A stretch of 64,000 nt of DNA from Nostoc paludosum FACHB-159 (lineage in GTDB: Bacteria > Cyanobacteriota > Cyanobacteriia > Cyanobacteriales > Nostocaceae), in contig NZ_JACJTU010000004.1 in the NCBI RefSeq assembly GCF_014698835.1, positions 62,001 through 126,000 on the forward strand. Reading direction: 5' to 3'. A program made the position numbers and the translations under genes. Shown piece after piece: positions 26,849-34,987 of the stretch (positions are counted from its first letter, which is position 1; each line of letters starts with the position of its first letter). The notes under the pieces are model-generated. The model worked only from the letters and a program-made list of their open reading frames with translations, had not been told where the DNA came from and ran no database searches.

Positions 26849-27115
26849 TTATCTAGCAAAGCGTCTCAAAAGGCGAGGAAAACCTTCTCCTCCCAAGCTT
26901 AGAGTATCTTGTGCCCCAGTAATTAACTTACTCTTACTGGCTAGGGAATTAGAACTGCTGCCTTGGGGACCGGAACTAGTTGTTCCTTGTATAAATCCTT
27001 GGTTTTGACCGTAGATGCTGCGACTATTCTCTGAGTCAACGCCGCCAGCTAACAGCTGTTGTTGCTCATCAGATAAATCGAGTAGCAACTCTGATGCAAT
27101 TATTTGATATGACAT
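26849..27115 (-). CDS. second double-glycine leader peptide
   Basis: An 88-residue peptide. The leader SELLLDLSDEQQQLLAGG (about 8-25) matches the double-glycine pattern, and its LSDEQQQLLAGG core closely resembles LSSKEQETLAGG of the 109-residue peptide near the exporter. Cleavage after Gly25 would give a 63-residue product, Ser/Gly/Gln-rich and Cys-free, with a basic tail (PRLLRRFAR). GTG at 27130 is in frame, but ATG 27115 is chosen because GTGAGG lies 9 bases upstream and fits a ribosome binding site. It is on the same strand as HlyD and the exporter but 1.26 kb upstream, so it has its own promoter. A nearby dispersed repeat (27381-27431) is inverted relative to the one inside the exporter operon. 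Confidence 0.68.
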   Translation of the reverse strand: MSYQIIASELLLDLSDEQQQLLAGGVDSENSRSIYGQNQGFIQGTTSSGPQGSSSNSLASKSKLITGAQDTLSLGGEGFPRLLRRFAR

Positions 27116-27824
27116 GATTATTGGCCTCACTTACAAAATCAGGTGTTTCACCACCTAAGACCCAACTATAGGCATTGTTTGTCAGGATTTCATAAATCTT
27201 GAGACATAATTGAAAATTCCATTTTTGTTTCTCAAGGTAGATATAAAATCTTCTATTTTTTTTAGATATGGCAATACGCTAGAGCAGGTATAGTCAATAT
27301 TTTGTGTTTTTGAAAATATTTAGAATATTTGAACATAATATTAAGGAATCTGGGATATTGTAGGGAACAGGCAACTTGTACTGAGCGTACCCCTACGGGG
27401 AAGCAAGCTACGCGTAGCGTCTCGTAGAGAAGTCGAAGTATAGCCAACAGGCTTCAAAATCTGTTGATGCCATGATTTTACGATTAGTTTATTGCACAGT
27501 TACCCATATTGTTGGCTGTTGAGGGTTGACAATTAACCGTTAACAAAACAACAACAAGTTAAGAGGAAGAAAATATACCTGTAAAAATTTGGTATACCCA
27601 AGATCGTAATGGGGTAGTATAGCGGTAGTCACATAGGTTAGGACATTTTAAAAGCTTGAATGCTAGGAATCGTAATACTTTTACCTCCAGCATAGCTGCC
27701 TCCTGCCTGGTGCTATAGTTGCTACTGTACGCCCGTACCTATGTACAGGTTTAGCTTCCCGTAAAACCCAGATCGCAAAAAACTTTCTTGGCCTATTACC
27801 TATTGCTTATTGCCTGCTATAGTT
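27116..27824. other. intergenic region with repeats
   Basis: Leader of the peptide gene, the inverted dispersed repeat at 27381-27431, and short TATTGCC heptamers near 27795-27815. No further gene seen. Confidence 0.5.
27381..27431. repeat. dispersed palindromic repeat, copy 2 (inverted)
   Basis: GTACCCCTACGGGGAAGCAA then GCTACGCGTAGCGTCTCGTA and GAGAA, the reverse complement of copy 1 at 23761-23830 with minor differences. The two copies flank the HlyD and peptide genes in opposite orientation. Confidence 0.78.
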
Positions 27825-27935
27825 TCACTGGGAGAAAAAACCAACAACCAGCAGAGGCAAAAATATTAAGACAGACACAATCAAAACGAGGGTTGCTGGC
27901 TCAATTTTAATTTGGTTCTTCTGTGGGTCGCTCAT
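27825..27935 (-). CDS. 36-residue single-span membrane protein
   Basis: A short ORF with ATG 27935, a purine-rich GAGAGAAT 5 bases upstream and a TGA stop. The product has a charged N-terminus (MSDPQKNQIKIEP) and one strongly hydrophobic helix (ATLVLIVSVLIFLPLLVVGFF, about residues 14-34). This size and shape is typical of small photosystem, cytochrome b6f or other thylakoid accessory subunits. I do not recognise it as any standard Psb, Psa or Pet subunit. It lies near another tiny membrane ORF at 28161-28268 on the same strand, downstream of two membrane-protein genes. It may be real but unannotated; low-complexity chance is the alternative. Confidence 0.5.
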   Translation of the reverse strand: MSDPQKNQIKIEPATLVLIVSVLIFLPLLVVGFFSQ

Positions 27936-28160
27936 TTGGTATTCTCTCAATGAATTAAATATAATAGCCCAGCCTAATCGATATTTACAGCTTTTTCCAA
28001 GTCCAATAAGGTTGAGAAGTGTAAATCTGTATCTAGCTTTGTTAGCTAGGTACAGAGCCTATTGTAATTTTGAATTTAGAATTCTGAGTGCTGAATTCTG
28101 AATTCTTCTGTATTTTTGATTTTAGAAACTGTCCATTCCTCAATTCATCGCCCGATTAGC

Positions 28161-28268
28161 TTATTTTTTCCAAGGGAATTTAGTACCCATTTCCGTCAAT
28201 CCTGAGAAGATGAGATAGAGAATCAGTAACCCAGCAGCTGCAAAGAAAGTTAGTAAATCGCCATCCAT
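28161..28268 (-). CDS. 35-residue single-span membrane protein
   Basis: ATG 28268 to TAA 28161. The product reads MDGDLLTFFAAAGLLILYLI and then FSGLTEMGTKFPWKK: an acidic short N-terminus, one hydrophobic helix (about residues 5-22) and a basic C-terminus, a typical Nin-Cout-type small membrane protein. There is no strong ribosome binding site. It is 226 bases upstream of the 36-residue ORF at 27825 and 156 bases downstream of the 28424 gene, all on one strand. I do not recognise the family. Called because two tiny membrane ORFs of similar build sit together. Confidence 0.45.
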   Translation of the reverse strand: MDGDLLTFFAAAGLLILYLIFSGLTEMGTKFPWKK

Positions 28269-28423
28269 GAGTATTATTAGCTAAAACTTTGCTTATCATA
28301 ATCAGATTACCGTGATATCATGTCCGGCTAATCGCTTGTGAGTAATAAAAAATATTGCACTGTTCACAGTCAATGGTCAACAGTCATCAACTTAAAGCAA
28401 GATAATTTATTTCTTGGAGTTTC

Positions 28424-29851
28424 TTAATCTCTACCGTTTCTCTGAACCTGTAATCTTTGGTCTTCTGGATGCAAACTGAACCAACCGTACCAGTGACGAA
28501 CTGCTAGCCAGATGGCAGAAAGCAAACCCGCGAGACTGAGGGTGAGGCCGCTAAACGGTACTAACAATCCAAATATAGGTAATACTGCTCCAGCAATAGT
28601 GCAGATGATAGCAGCAAGGGAAGTACTGCGGCTAGCACCTAATCCCCATGTCAAAAACAATAAGATGATGGAAATGAAAGCCCAAGCCAATTGAGGATTT
28701 ATCAAACGAGCGAGATAGGTCAAAGCTAATAGACAAGCAAAGAAAATACTACCAGCGATCGCTATATTTTTGAAATTCATTGGCAGTGATAAATATAACA
28801 ATAATATCCACCACAAAAATATTGCTGGTGCTAGCAACAACAGCCGCGGAATGATACCAGTGTGACGAATGGGTTCTGTGTTGGTAAACACTCCAAATGG
28901 ATTTTTCACTGAAACATTATCGTTAAATATCCAAGTAAATTGAGTGCTGCGTCCATCAACTTTAATCTCATTCGGTACAACACCACTGGCGAAATCAGCC
29001 GGAGCAAAGTTAGCAGTTGCGGTGAGGCGGAAGTTAGAAAGCAACTGTCCTTCGGCGCTGTAAACCCAACGCGGCCCTCCTTGAGCTTGATAGGTAACTC
29101 GAAACGTGGTTGCTTCCCCTGGTTGCAGACGGAAGGGAAAGCCATAGTCTCCGGGATTGGTTTGTTGTAATCTAGTACCGTCACGCTCTACCTTGTAGCT
29201 AGCAAGCAGCGAATAGCCGTTAGGCGGCGGTGCTTCAAAGAAAAAATTATTAATATCGTTGAGTTGATTAACTACTTTATAATCAGCGGTATATTCCACA
29301 CGATAAATTGAACTGCGACCTGGAACATCTACGCTTTGGTCGAGTTTGACTTGAATTTGCGAACCACCCAACGTCAAGAAGCGGGTAACTTCTCGCGTAT
29401 CATTTACCTTAACTATCTTGCCGTTGACTTGGGTGGTATAAGAGTATGGCTCTTGAATAGAGTAGCGCACTTGTGGCGCAGACTGTTCTAGCCTTTCACC
29501 TGCAACGCTTTCTACCACTTGAGCCACCTTTGCTTGTTCCCAGTGATGGTAGCGGTTGCTCAAAGTTGAACAGAGAAAAAATCCCGGCACTAACAGAATT
29601 AATACTAAAGTTAAATGTTGTAATCCCCGCAGCAGTTGGGAATAACGAACAGCCCATTCACCAATGACAATAACATTCTCGCCTTGGTGGCGGCGTAGAG
29701 AAAAACTCACCAGAGCGATCGCAATTCCTAAAGCTATAACTAAAAATACTAATAATACCGAAGCTTTCAGTGCTTGAGTTCCAAATTGCACAAGCTCAGT
29801 GGGATGTGTTAAATCAGGTAATCCAGGGATACCTTGAGCAGAAGATGACAT
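28424..29851 (-). CDS. multi-span membrane protein of unknown function
   Basis: A 475-residue protein from ATG 29851; the frame is open to 29935 but the extra residues look like untranslated leader. Hydrophobic segments lie near residues 28-50 and 80-100, then a large beta-rich domain (about 105-335), then four or five spans (about 345-455). The central part, with VTRFLTLGGSQIQVKLDQSV and GEATTFRVTYQAQGGPRWVY, reads as an external domain. I do not recognise the family. It lies downstream of the 431-residue gene on the same strand, separated by a heptamer repeat, so both may be expressed together. Confidence 0.6.
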   Translation of the reverse strand: MSSSAQGIPGLPDLTHPTELVQFGTQALKASVLLVFLVIALGIAIALVSFSLRRHQGENVIVIGEWAVRYSQLLRGLQHLTLVLILLVPGFFLCSTLSNRYHHWEQAKVAQVVESVAGERLEQSAPQVRYSIQEPYSYTTQVNGKIVKVNDTREVTRFLTLGGSQIQVKLDQSVDVPGRSSIYRVEYTADYKVVNQLNDINNFFFEAPPPNGYSLLASYKVERDGTRLQQTNPGDYGFPFRLQPGEATTFRVTYQAQGGPRWVYSAEGQLLSNFRLTATANFAPADFASGVVPNEIKVDGRSTQFTWIFNDNVSVKNPFGVFTNTEPIRHTGIIPRLLLLAPAIFLWWILLLYLSLPMNFKNIAIAGSIFFACLLALTYLARLINPQLAWAFISIILLFLTWGLGASRSTSLAAIICTIAGAVLPIFGLLVPFSGLTLSLAGLLSAIWLAVRHWYGWFSLHPEDQRLQVQRNGRD

Positions 29852-29964
29852 TGGCGTATTCTTGCAGAATTTGGAGAACCAGACTGATAAAATCTCTGAA
29901 AAGTTTCTCCACGATAGTTTAATATGATACGCCAACGTGAAGAGGCAATAGGCAATATGCCTTT

Positions 29965-30006
29965 TTGCCTATTGCCTATTGCCTATTGCCTATTGCCTAT
30001 TGCCTA
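29965..30006. repeat. STRR: TTGCCTA x6
   Basis: Six perfect head-to-tail TTGCCTA heptamers, with complementary GGCAATA units just left (29944-29957), able to fold back. The array spans the stop codon at 29997 of the minus-strand 431-residue gene, so its last codons (Asn-Arg-Gln-stop) are repeat sequence. Confidence 0.92.
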
Positions 30007-31292
30007 TTCCCTTCATCCAACCGCCGTTGCCATTCAGCATCAATTTGTGCAGAACGTTCAACTTCCTGTTCTAGTAAGTCGGTTTCAGTGGAGTAAACCA
30101 ATTCTTCATCGCCAATTACTTTTTCTGCCGCAAACTGATGGGCAAAGTCAAGCTTTTGCTGCAAGGAACTATCTGCGCTTGCTAATAGCCTAGCGCGAGA
30201 AAGGCGATCGCGGTTGCGTGCAGCAATTTTTTTATTCCGCCACTGAATCCAAAAATAACGCAATAACGGTATGCCTAAAAAACCAATTCCATAAGCCAAC
30301 AGCACCCAATAAATTCCTTGAACAAAAGCTACCAGTCCCCCTAATTGAGCAGCAACAGTACCATCTCTCAATAAGCTTCCCAACACTAAAGCGCCAACAA
30401 AATTGAGTATGCCCAAGCCAGCACTGAGCATAATTTGTCCTGAACTTGCAGCACTAAAACGCCAAGGAAATTCCTCTAAGTAAACTGCTATTGAACGACG
30501 ACGGTTTTTAGCTGCACTTACCTGCAACTCTGGGAAGTAATATACAATTTGCCCTTGTTCGCTGACGGATGGTTGCCCATTAAATCGTGTCAGAACCGGT
30601 AGCATATAATCTTCGTAATCTCTTTGATATTCCTCCCCAATGTCATCGAGATATGGGGAAATTTGTTCGGCTACCACTGCGCCACGGTTATTGCGAATCA
30701 CCGTAGCAATTTCTTGCCAGCGACGTTCTTCTAAATTGGCATTAGGATTACCATCGCCAAATAAAAAGGAAAACACAGCTTCAAAGAAATTCAAATCGCT
30801 TTGTTGTCGCCTTTCATGCCGCTGTTGCTGGTAGTGAGTGTCATAATCTGGGCTAAAGTACCAAAATAAATTTGGGAAATAAAAGAACCCACCGCCGGAA
30901 TTACTGCTTCGGTTATCGCCGTCACGGTCTGAATTGGCAGCGGTAATGATAATAATGATGGTAATAGTTATCAGAGCGATGGAAACAGTTAAGAAAATAC
31001 CAAAAGAAATCCGAATTAAGTAAAACAGTACATTCCAAACTTTTTTCCACCATTCCTGCAATCGTAACTGGAAGTATTTATTACGTAAAATTGTACGGAA
31101 ATTTTTGGGAAATAGGTAAACAATATCACCATGTTCTGCTACTTGTAAATGTCCGCCAGCCTCAGATGCTAATGCCAACAAACCTTGATTAGCTTCAGCA
31201 ACGTTCAATCCTGCCTGAGTTGCCACATCACCGACGGTGACGCGGTAACCCAGATGTTCCACTGCTTGCATGATGGTGGGATTGAGAGCCAT
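29997..31292 (-). CDS. membrane protein with N-terminal winged-helix-like domain
   Basis: A 431-residue protein. Residues 1-65 (VEHLGYRVTVGDVATQAGLNVAEANQGLLALA) resemble a helix-turn-helix or winged-helix fold, followed by VAEHGDIVYLFP. A basic amphipathic stretch and a transmembrane helix (about 90-118, LFYLIRISFGIFLTVSIALI) come next. The VSEQGQIVYYFPELQV segment repeats the first-domain C-terminus, suggesting an internal duplication. Further spans lie near 290-350, and a charged helical tail ends the protein. Function is unknown; a cyanobacterial/plastid lineage family is likely. The last three codons and stop are inside a heptamer repeat, so the C-terminus may have been changed by repeat growth. 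Confidence 0.6.
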   Translation of the reverse strand: MALNPTIMQAVEHLGYRVTVGDVATQAGLNVAEANQGLLALASEAGGHLQVAEHGDIVYLFPKNFRTILRNKYFQLRLQEWWKKVWNVLFYLIRISFGIFLTVSIALITITIIIIITAANSDRDGDNRSSNSGGGFFYFPNLFWYFSPDYDTHYQQQRHERRQQSDLNFFEAVFSFLFGDGNPNANLEERRWQEIATVIRNNRGAVVAEQISPYLDDIGEEYQRDYEDYMLPVLTRFNGQPSVSEQGQIVYYFPELQVSAAKNRRRSIAVYLEEFPWRFSAASSGQIMLSAGLGILNFVGALVLGSLLRDGTVAAQLGGLVAFVQGIYWVLLAYGIGFLGIPLLRYFWIQWRNKKIAARNRDRLSRARLLASADSSLQQKLDFAHQFAAEKVIGDEELVYSTETDLLEQEVERSAQIDAEWQRRLDEGNRQ

Positions 31293-31453
31293 TATTTTGC
31301 CCTCCTGCGAAAATATACTCTTCTTTTTTCAAGTATAAAGTTTTATTTTAAAACCCTCCTCAAAGGCATAAATAAACTAACAAATAACATGACACACAAC
31401 ATGTTATAATTATCATCCTTGGTTTAATTAACCAGCAAATTTTCTGCTTAAAT

Positions 31454-31933
31454 ATGGTTCAGTATACTCTCGCCCAAAGCCCAGAAATTATCCTCACTGT
31501 TTCTGGAAAAGATTCAGCTAAAGCCCGTGACAAAGCAATGGATCAGTTAATGGAACTGATGGATGCAGGTAAGCTACCCACGGAACTAGAAGAAGGATTT
31601 GGCCCTCAACAATTAATTGAGGTTAAAGAGCCAAGTGTTGATAGTGCTAACGGTGAGGATGCTATTACCCAAGCTGTGCAAGTTCTGAGTAACTTGGCGA
31701 CGCTCAAGCTAAAAGTTCAAGAATCACGGACTGAAGCCTTGGAGATTCGGAAAGCAGTTGATGTTCTGTTCACTGACGAATCGGTGAGTGAAGAGGAAAT
31801 TACTCGCCTCAAGGAAGGCTTTAAAGTTCTGAAAAATTTTGCCCAAGCTAATGTGCGTTATCAGGAAGCACGAGCTAAAGCAGAACAAGCTCGGCAAGTT
31901 CTGGATCTAGCTCTGAAGTCGCCTGATAAGTAA
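31454..31933 (+). CDS. conserved-looking coiled-coil protein, unknown function
   Basis: A 159-residue soluble, acidic protein. Residues 1-60 form a small mixed domain (MVQYTLAQSPEIILTVSGKD), and residues about 70-155 are heptad-rich helices (LKLKVQESRTEALEIRKAVD; YQEARAKAEQARQVLDLALK). There is no signal peptide or membrane span. I do not recognise the family. It is divergent from the 431-residue membrane gene. A strong bidirectional hairpin (31974-32005) separates it from the tRNA-Gln gene on the opposite strand. Confidence 0.62.
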   Translation: MVQYTLAQSPEIILTVSGKDSAKARDKAMDQLMELMDAGKLPTELEEGFGPQQLIEVKEPSVDSANGEDAITQAVQVLSNLATLKLKVQESRTEALEIRKAVDVLFTDESVSEEEITRLKEGFKVLKNFAQANVRYQEARAKAEQARQVLDLALKSPDK

Positions 31934-31973
31934 TTCTTAAAGAATAAATCTTAAGTTGTTTAAATCCAAATGC

Positions 31974-32005
31974 AAAAAGACAGGCTGTTTTATGCCTGTC
32001 TTTTT
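31974..32005. terminator. bidirectional terminator
   Basis: AAAAAGACAGGC (31974-31985) pairs with GCCTGTCTTTTT (31994-32005) around TGTTTTAT. T runs are present in both directions, so it can end the 31454 gene on the plus strand and tRNA-Gln on the minus strand. Confidence 0.9.
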
Positions 32006-32011
32006 CTTTAC

Positions 32012-32082
32012 TGGGGCGCTAGGATTCGAACCTAGGGATGGCGGGACCAAAACCCGCTGCCTTACCACTTGGCTACGCCCCA
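32012..32082 (-). tRNA. tRNA-Gln (UUG)
   Basis: On the minus strand the cloverleaf starts TGGGGCGTAGCC and ends GCGCCCCA. The acceptor stem pairs 7 bp. The anticodon arm GCGGG-TTTTGGT-CCCGC gives anticodon TTG, which reads CAA/CAG. The T arm CTAGG-TTCGAAT-CCTAG is perfect. CCA is not encoded beyond the discriminator A. Confidence 0.96.
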
Positions 32083-32416
32083 ACAACTTCACCCTAATTA
32101 ATATAACAGCTAGTCATGGGTTTGTGTCAAGTATTTTTATAGTTGATTTTGAATGGTGGATTTTTACACAGTCCTAGAATACAGCAGTGAGTTTCCAAAG
32201 CGATCGCACAAACCTTGGCATGTTGAAAAGGGATTGCTTTGGCACAAGCAAGCCAATAGACGTGAAGAGTTTGGACAATACCTAGTCTATGTTCTTCACA
32301 AGCAGGACATATTACAAGTAGGGGTATAATAACCTAAGATTTCCTCAGTGGTGTATGTAAGCAGGCGATCGCTCAAAAAATTCCTGCTTCAAGCATTAAT
32401 TTATTTTTTAAACAAA
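32083..32416. other. intergenic region, no gene seen
   Basis: AT-rich promoter side of tRNA-Gln; HIP1 octamers near 32201 and 32367. No ORF or RNA recognised. Confidence 0.5.
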
Positions 32417-33262
32417 TTAATCAATTACAATTAGTTCGAGTTCAATTTTTTGCCCGCTGACAAAATGTAAAATTTGAGCTATTTTAATCAACAAAAGTAT
32501 TGCATGGCTATTTTGTGATTTAGTCAGTATCCAATTAGTTGTTTTGGCAGAAAACATAGCTTTGCCAATAGACATACCTCTGAGCTTACTAAGTATTTTA
32601 AAATTCGCAGTTTTGAATACCGAACCACAGTTAGGTGCTGTATTATCTTGATGTTCTTTTGCCCAATGCTGTCTTGAAACTATAGGACTTTCTGTAAATT
32701 CGGCTGGTTCAAATTTGAAAACTGCGCTCAATATCAGTTTGGAGTGGACACCAGTGAATATAGTTTGTCGATAATCTCGTACAATTTCACTATTATCAAG
32801 TGTTTTTATAGAGCCATTTTCAAAGAAAGTTACACTTTCAACAAAGTCATATATCGTACATTTGTGTTGCCTTCCCCTACCAGCGTTCATTGCTAATGCA
32901 CCACCAATAGTTGCCGGTACAGACGCAAGATAATAAAAAGAATCTACAGAGTTTTGGTAACAGTATTTTAATACCTCCATGATTGAAACAGAAGAAGAGA
33001 CTTCTACTCTATTTTCACCTAGAGGTTTTATATATTTAGGTAGTTTATTTTTCAAGATCAATGATTGGATATTCTTTTTCGCAAATAATGTATTAGAACC
33101 ATTTCCAATTATGTAAATATTTACTTTATTTTCTTGGGACCAATTACAGTATTCCTGAAGATCGTCAATACTATTAAGCTCTCCTACTCGCTGAAAGTGA
33201 TGTTGAGTTCTATAGTGGGAAAGACTATTCGATGTTAAAGATTCAATTTTCAAATTAGACAT
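32417..33262 (-). CDS. MurB-like FAD-binding oxidoreductase
   Basis: A 281-residue protein with the UDP-N-acetylenolpyruvoylglucosamine reductase pattern. The FAD-binding segment IIGNGSNTLFA lies near 50-60, SVPATIGGALAMNAG near 115-129, and the APNCGSVFK motif, which resembles the MurB PNAGSFFKNP catalytic region, near 210-220. It is shorter than standard MurB, and the substrate-loop regions look different (RGRQHKCT in place of the usual GAYG). The gene sits 21 bases after a polysaccharide pyruvyl transferase gene, so a role in modifying an enolpyruvyl- or keto-sugar in surface glycan is more likely than essential peptidoglycan synthesis. That role is inference. Confidence 0.72.
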   Translation of the reverse strand: MSNLKIESLTSNSLSHYRTQHHFQRVGELNSIDDLQEYCNWSQENKVNIYIIGNGSNTLFAKKNIQSLILKNKLPKYIKPLGENRVEVSSSVSIMEVLKYCYQNSVDSFYYLASVPATIGGALAMNAGRGRQHKCTIYDFVESVTFFENGSIKTLDNSEIVRDYRQTIFTGVHSKLILSAVFKFEPAEFTESPIVSRQHWAKEHQDNTAPNCGSVFKTANFKILSKLRGMSIGKAMFSAKTTNWILTKSQNSHAILLLIKIAQILHFVSGQKIELELIVID

Positions 33263-33283
33263 TTTTATTATTTTTACTCCTGA

Positions 33284-34381
33284 TTACATAACCACCTTAT
33301 TTCTATCATCAACTGTTTCTAGTGAAATTGCTTGAAGTAAATGTTGTTTTGATTCGAGTATTTTTGATTCTAATATTTTTGATACTGATTCATAATCAAT
33401 ATCAAAAATTTCTTCCTGGCTTGGCTGGGGTTTTCCCTTAACGGAAAATATCCGGTTTTCTAAATTTAAATCTCTGAGAAGATCTGTGACTTTATTCTGT
33501 TTGTCGCTACGGAGAAATACATTAAAAGGTTTTTGGAAAAGCAGAGAAAATATAGTGCCGTGAAAGGTGTTAGTCACTATGTAAGATGCTTCACTATATA
33601 GCCCAACCCACTCTTTTGGACTAGCACTTTCCAGATTTATCTGTGCTATTTTTTTAGGTTGATCTACCGAAACTATAGTGAGATTTTCAGATTTGGCTAA
33701 TGATTTGATAAATTCTTCTTCTTCTGGTTCTATTTCCGCATGGAAATATAACAAAAGATATTTACCTTGAATTTTCGGAGGTGTTTTAATAGCGTCATAC
33801 TTAATTAAAAAAGTAGGATCTAAAACTTTTATTGCTTTTTGGTTACATTCGTTATTAATAATATTTGCGCTATTAGAATCGCGAACTAAAATAGTTTGAA
33901 ATTGATCGATTAAATTGCGGATTGTTTCGTGGTATTTTCCTAACTTTACCGTATTACCAAAGCTAGCGGCGTAGCTTATCTTACGGGTAGTTTCTTTGCT
34001 AACAAAATCCAAAAAAAAAGCAGAATCAAAACCTCTAAATGAATCTAGACACCATATTTGATCGCTGCCGCATATTACTACGTCATACTTATCGCGATAG
34101 TATTCCAAGCCTTTTTTATCATAGAATTTTTTCGGACTCAACTTCACATGAGAAAGTAAAAACCGTCTCATTTTCCAAGCTCTTGGAATGTTAACAAGGA
34201 TTTTTTCAGGCTGTTTCAGGGGAATTAAAGGCCTGAGGTATTTCCATACTATCTTTAGAGGTCGATAGTCTATGATTTCAACATCATAACCTTGGCTATT
34301 AAGGAAAGTCCAAAGGGCACAAGCTTGGAGTGTTGCTCCGTAATTAGTGACATGGTGAAAAGTTAAAATTCCAATTTTCAT
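33284..34381 (-). CDS. polysaccharide pyruvyl transferase family protein
   Basis: A 365-residue enzyme of the CsaB/WcaK type, which adds a ketal pyruvyl group from PEP to a sugar of a surface polysaccharide. The N-terminus MKIGILTFHHVTNYGATLQA and the YDVVICGSDQIWCLDS segment (about 99-114) are family hallmarks, as is the C-terminal ASYIVTNTFHGTIFSLLF (about 257-274) with a conserved His. It is likely cytoplasmic or membrane-associated. It precedes the MurB-like gene by 21 bases (same strand) and follows a WecG/TagA gene 606 bases upstream. The group suggests a small exopolysaccharide locus without Wzx/Wzy in this window. Confidence 0.85.
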   Translation of the reverse strand: MKIGILTFHHVTNYGATLQACALWTFLNSQGYDVEIIDYRPLKIVWKYLRPLIPLKQPEKILVNIPRAWKMRRFLLSHVKLSPKKFYDKKGLEYYRDKYDVVICGSDQIWCLDSFRGFDSAFFLDFVSKETTRKISYAASFGNTVKLGKYHETIRNLIDQFQTILVRDSNSANIINNECNQKAIKVLDPTFLIKYDAIKTPPKIQGKYLLLYFHAEIEPEEEEFIKSLAKSENLTIVSVDQPKKIAQINLESASPKEWVGLYSEASYIVTNTFHGTIFSLLFQKPFNVFLRSDKQNKVTDLLRDLNLENRIFSVKGKPQPSQEEIFDIDYESVSKILESKILESKQHLLQAISLETVDDRNKVVM

Positions 34382-34987
34382 CTTTGCTCTCTGCTATCTA
34401 CTATAAATTAGTGGTTAATTTGACGTTAATTAAGTAAGTGTCCTAGTTATCTCTGAAATCTCAAAAAGACTTGTAATCAAAACTTCAGCGGTTGTGCGTC
34501 TTGGATGAAAATCTGCACAATCATAATAAAAGATGCTAACCAATTAAAGTAAGTTTCTCGATCGATTGAAGGAACTAGGACGAATAAAATAACTATAGAA
34601 ACTGCTTGGCGATCGCAACTTTCTAGAGCATGTCATAATTTTGATAAATATTTAGGTAATTTCATTAAAGTATTTGCGATGTAATTATAAAGTAAGCGGT
34701 TTTTGAAAAATCAAATCGAATTTAAACACTTAGTAATCGATGCGTACTATTTTTAAGTATACTTTTATTCCTCAGCACTCAACCTTGAATAAGAGTCTAC
34801 CATAATCTTTTTATAGATTTATAACTTTTTAATAAACTTTGTTCCCATAGAATTCACTGATAAGTGAGTCTTTTAAATTTCGGTATTAAATAAATGGGTA
34901 CTTATATTTTGGAATTTGAGGTAATGTGTAAATCTGCTAATCTTTGCTTATAAGAGCATAGACATATTTATATTTTTTTGACTTTAC
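34382..34987. other. 606-base intergenic region, no gene seen
   Basis: Very AT-rich spacer between same-strand glycan genes. I saw no ORF with a ribosome binding site, no repeat family member and no tRNA. It may hold the promoter of the pyruvyl transferase gene. Confidence 0.5.

Noticed and set aside
27262..27447. 61-codon minus-strand ORF
   Set aside because: Mostly translated dispersed repeat.
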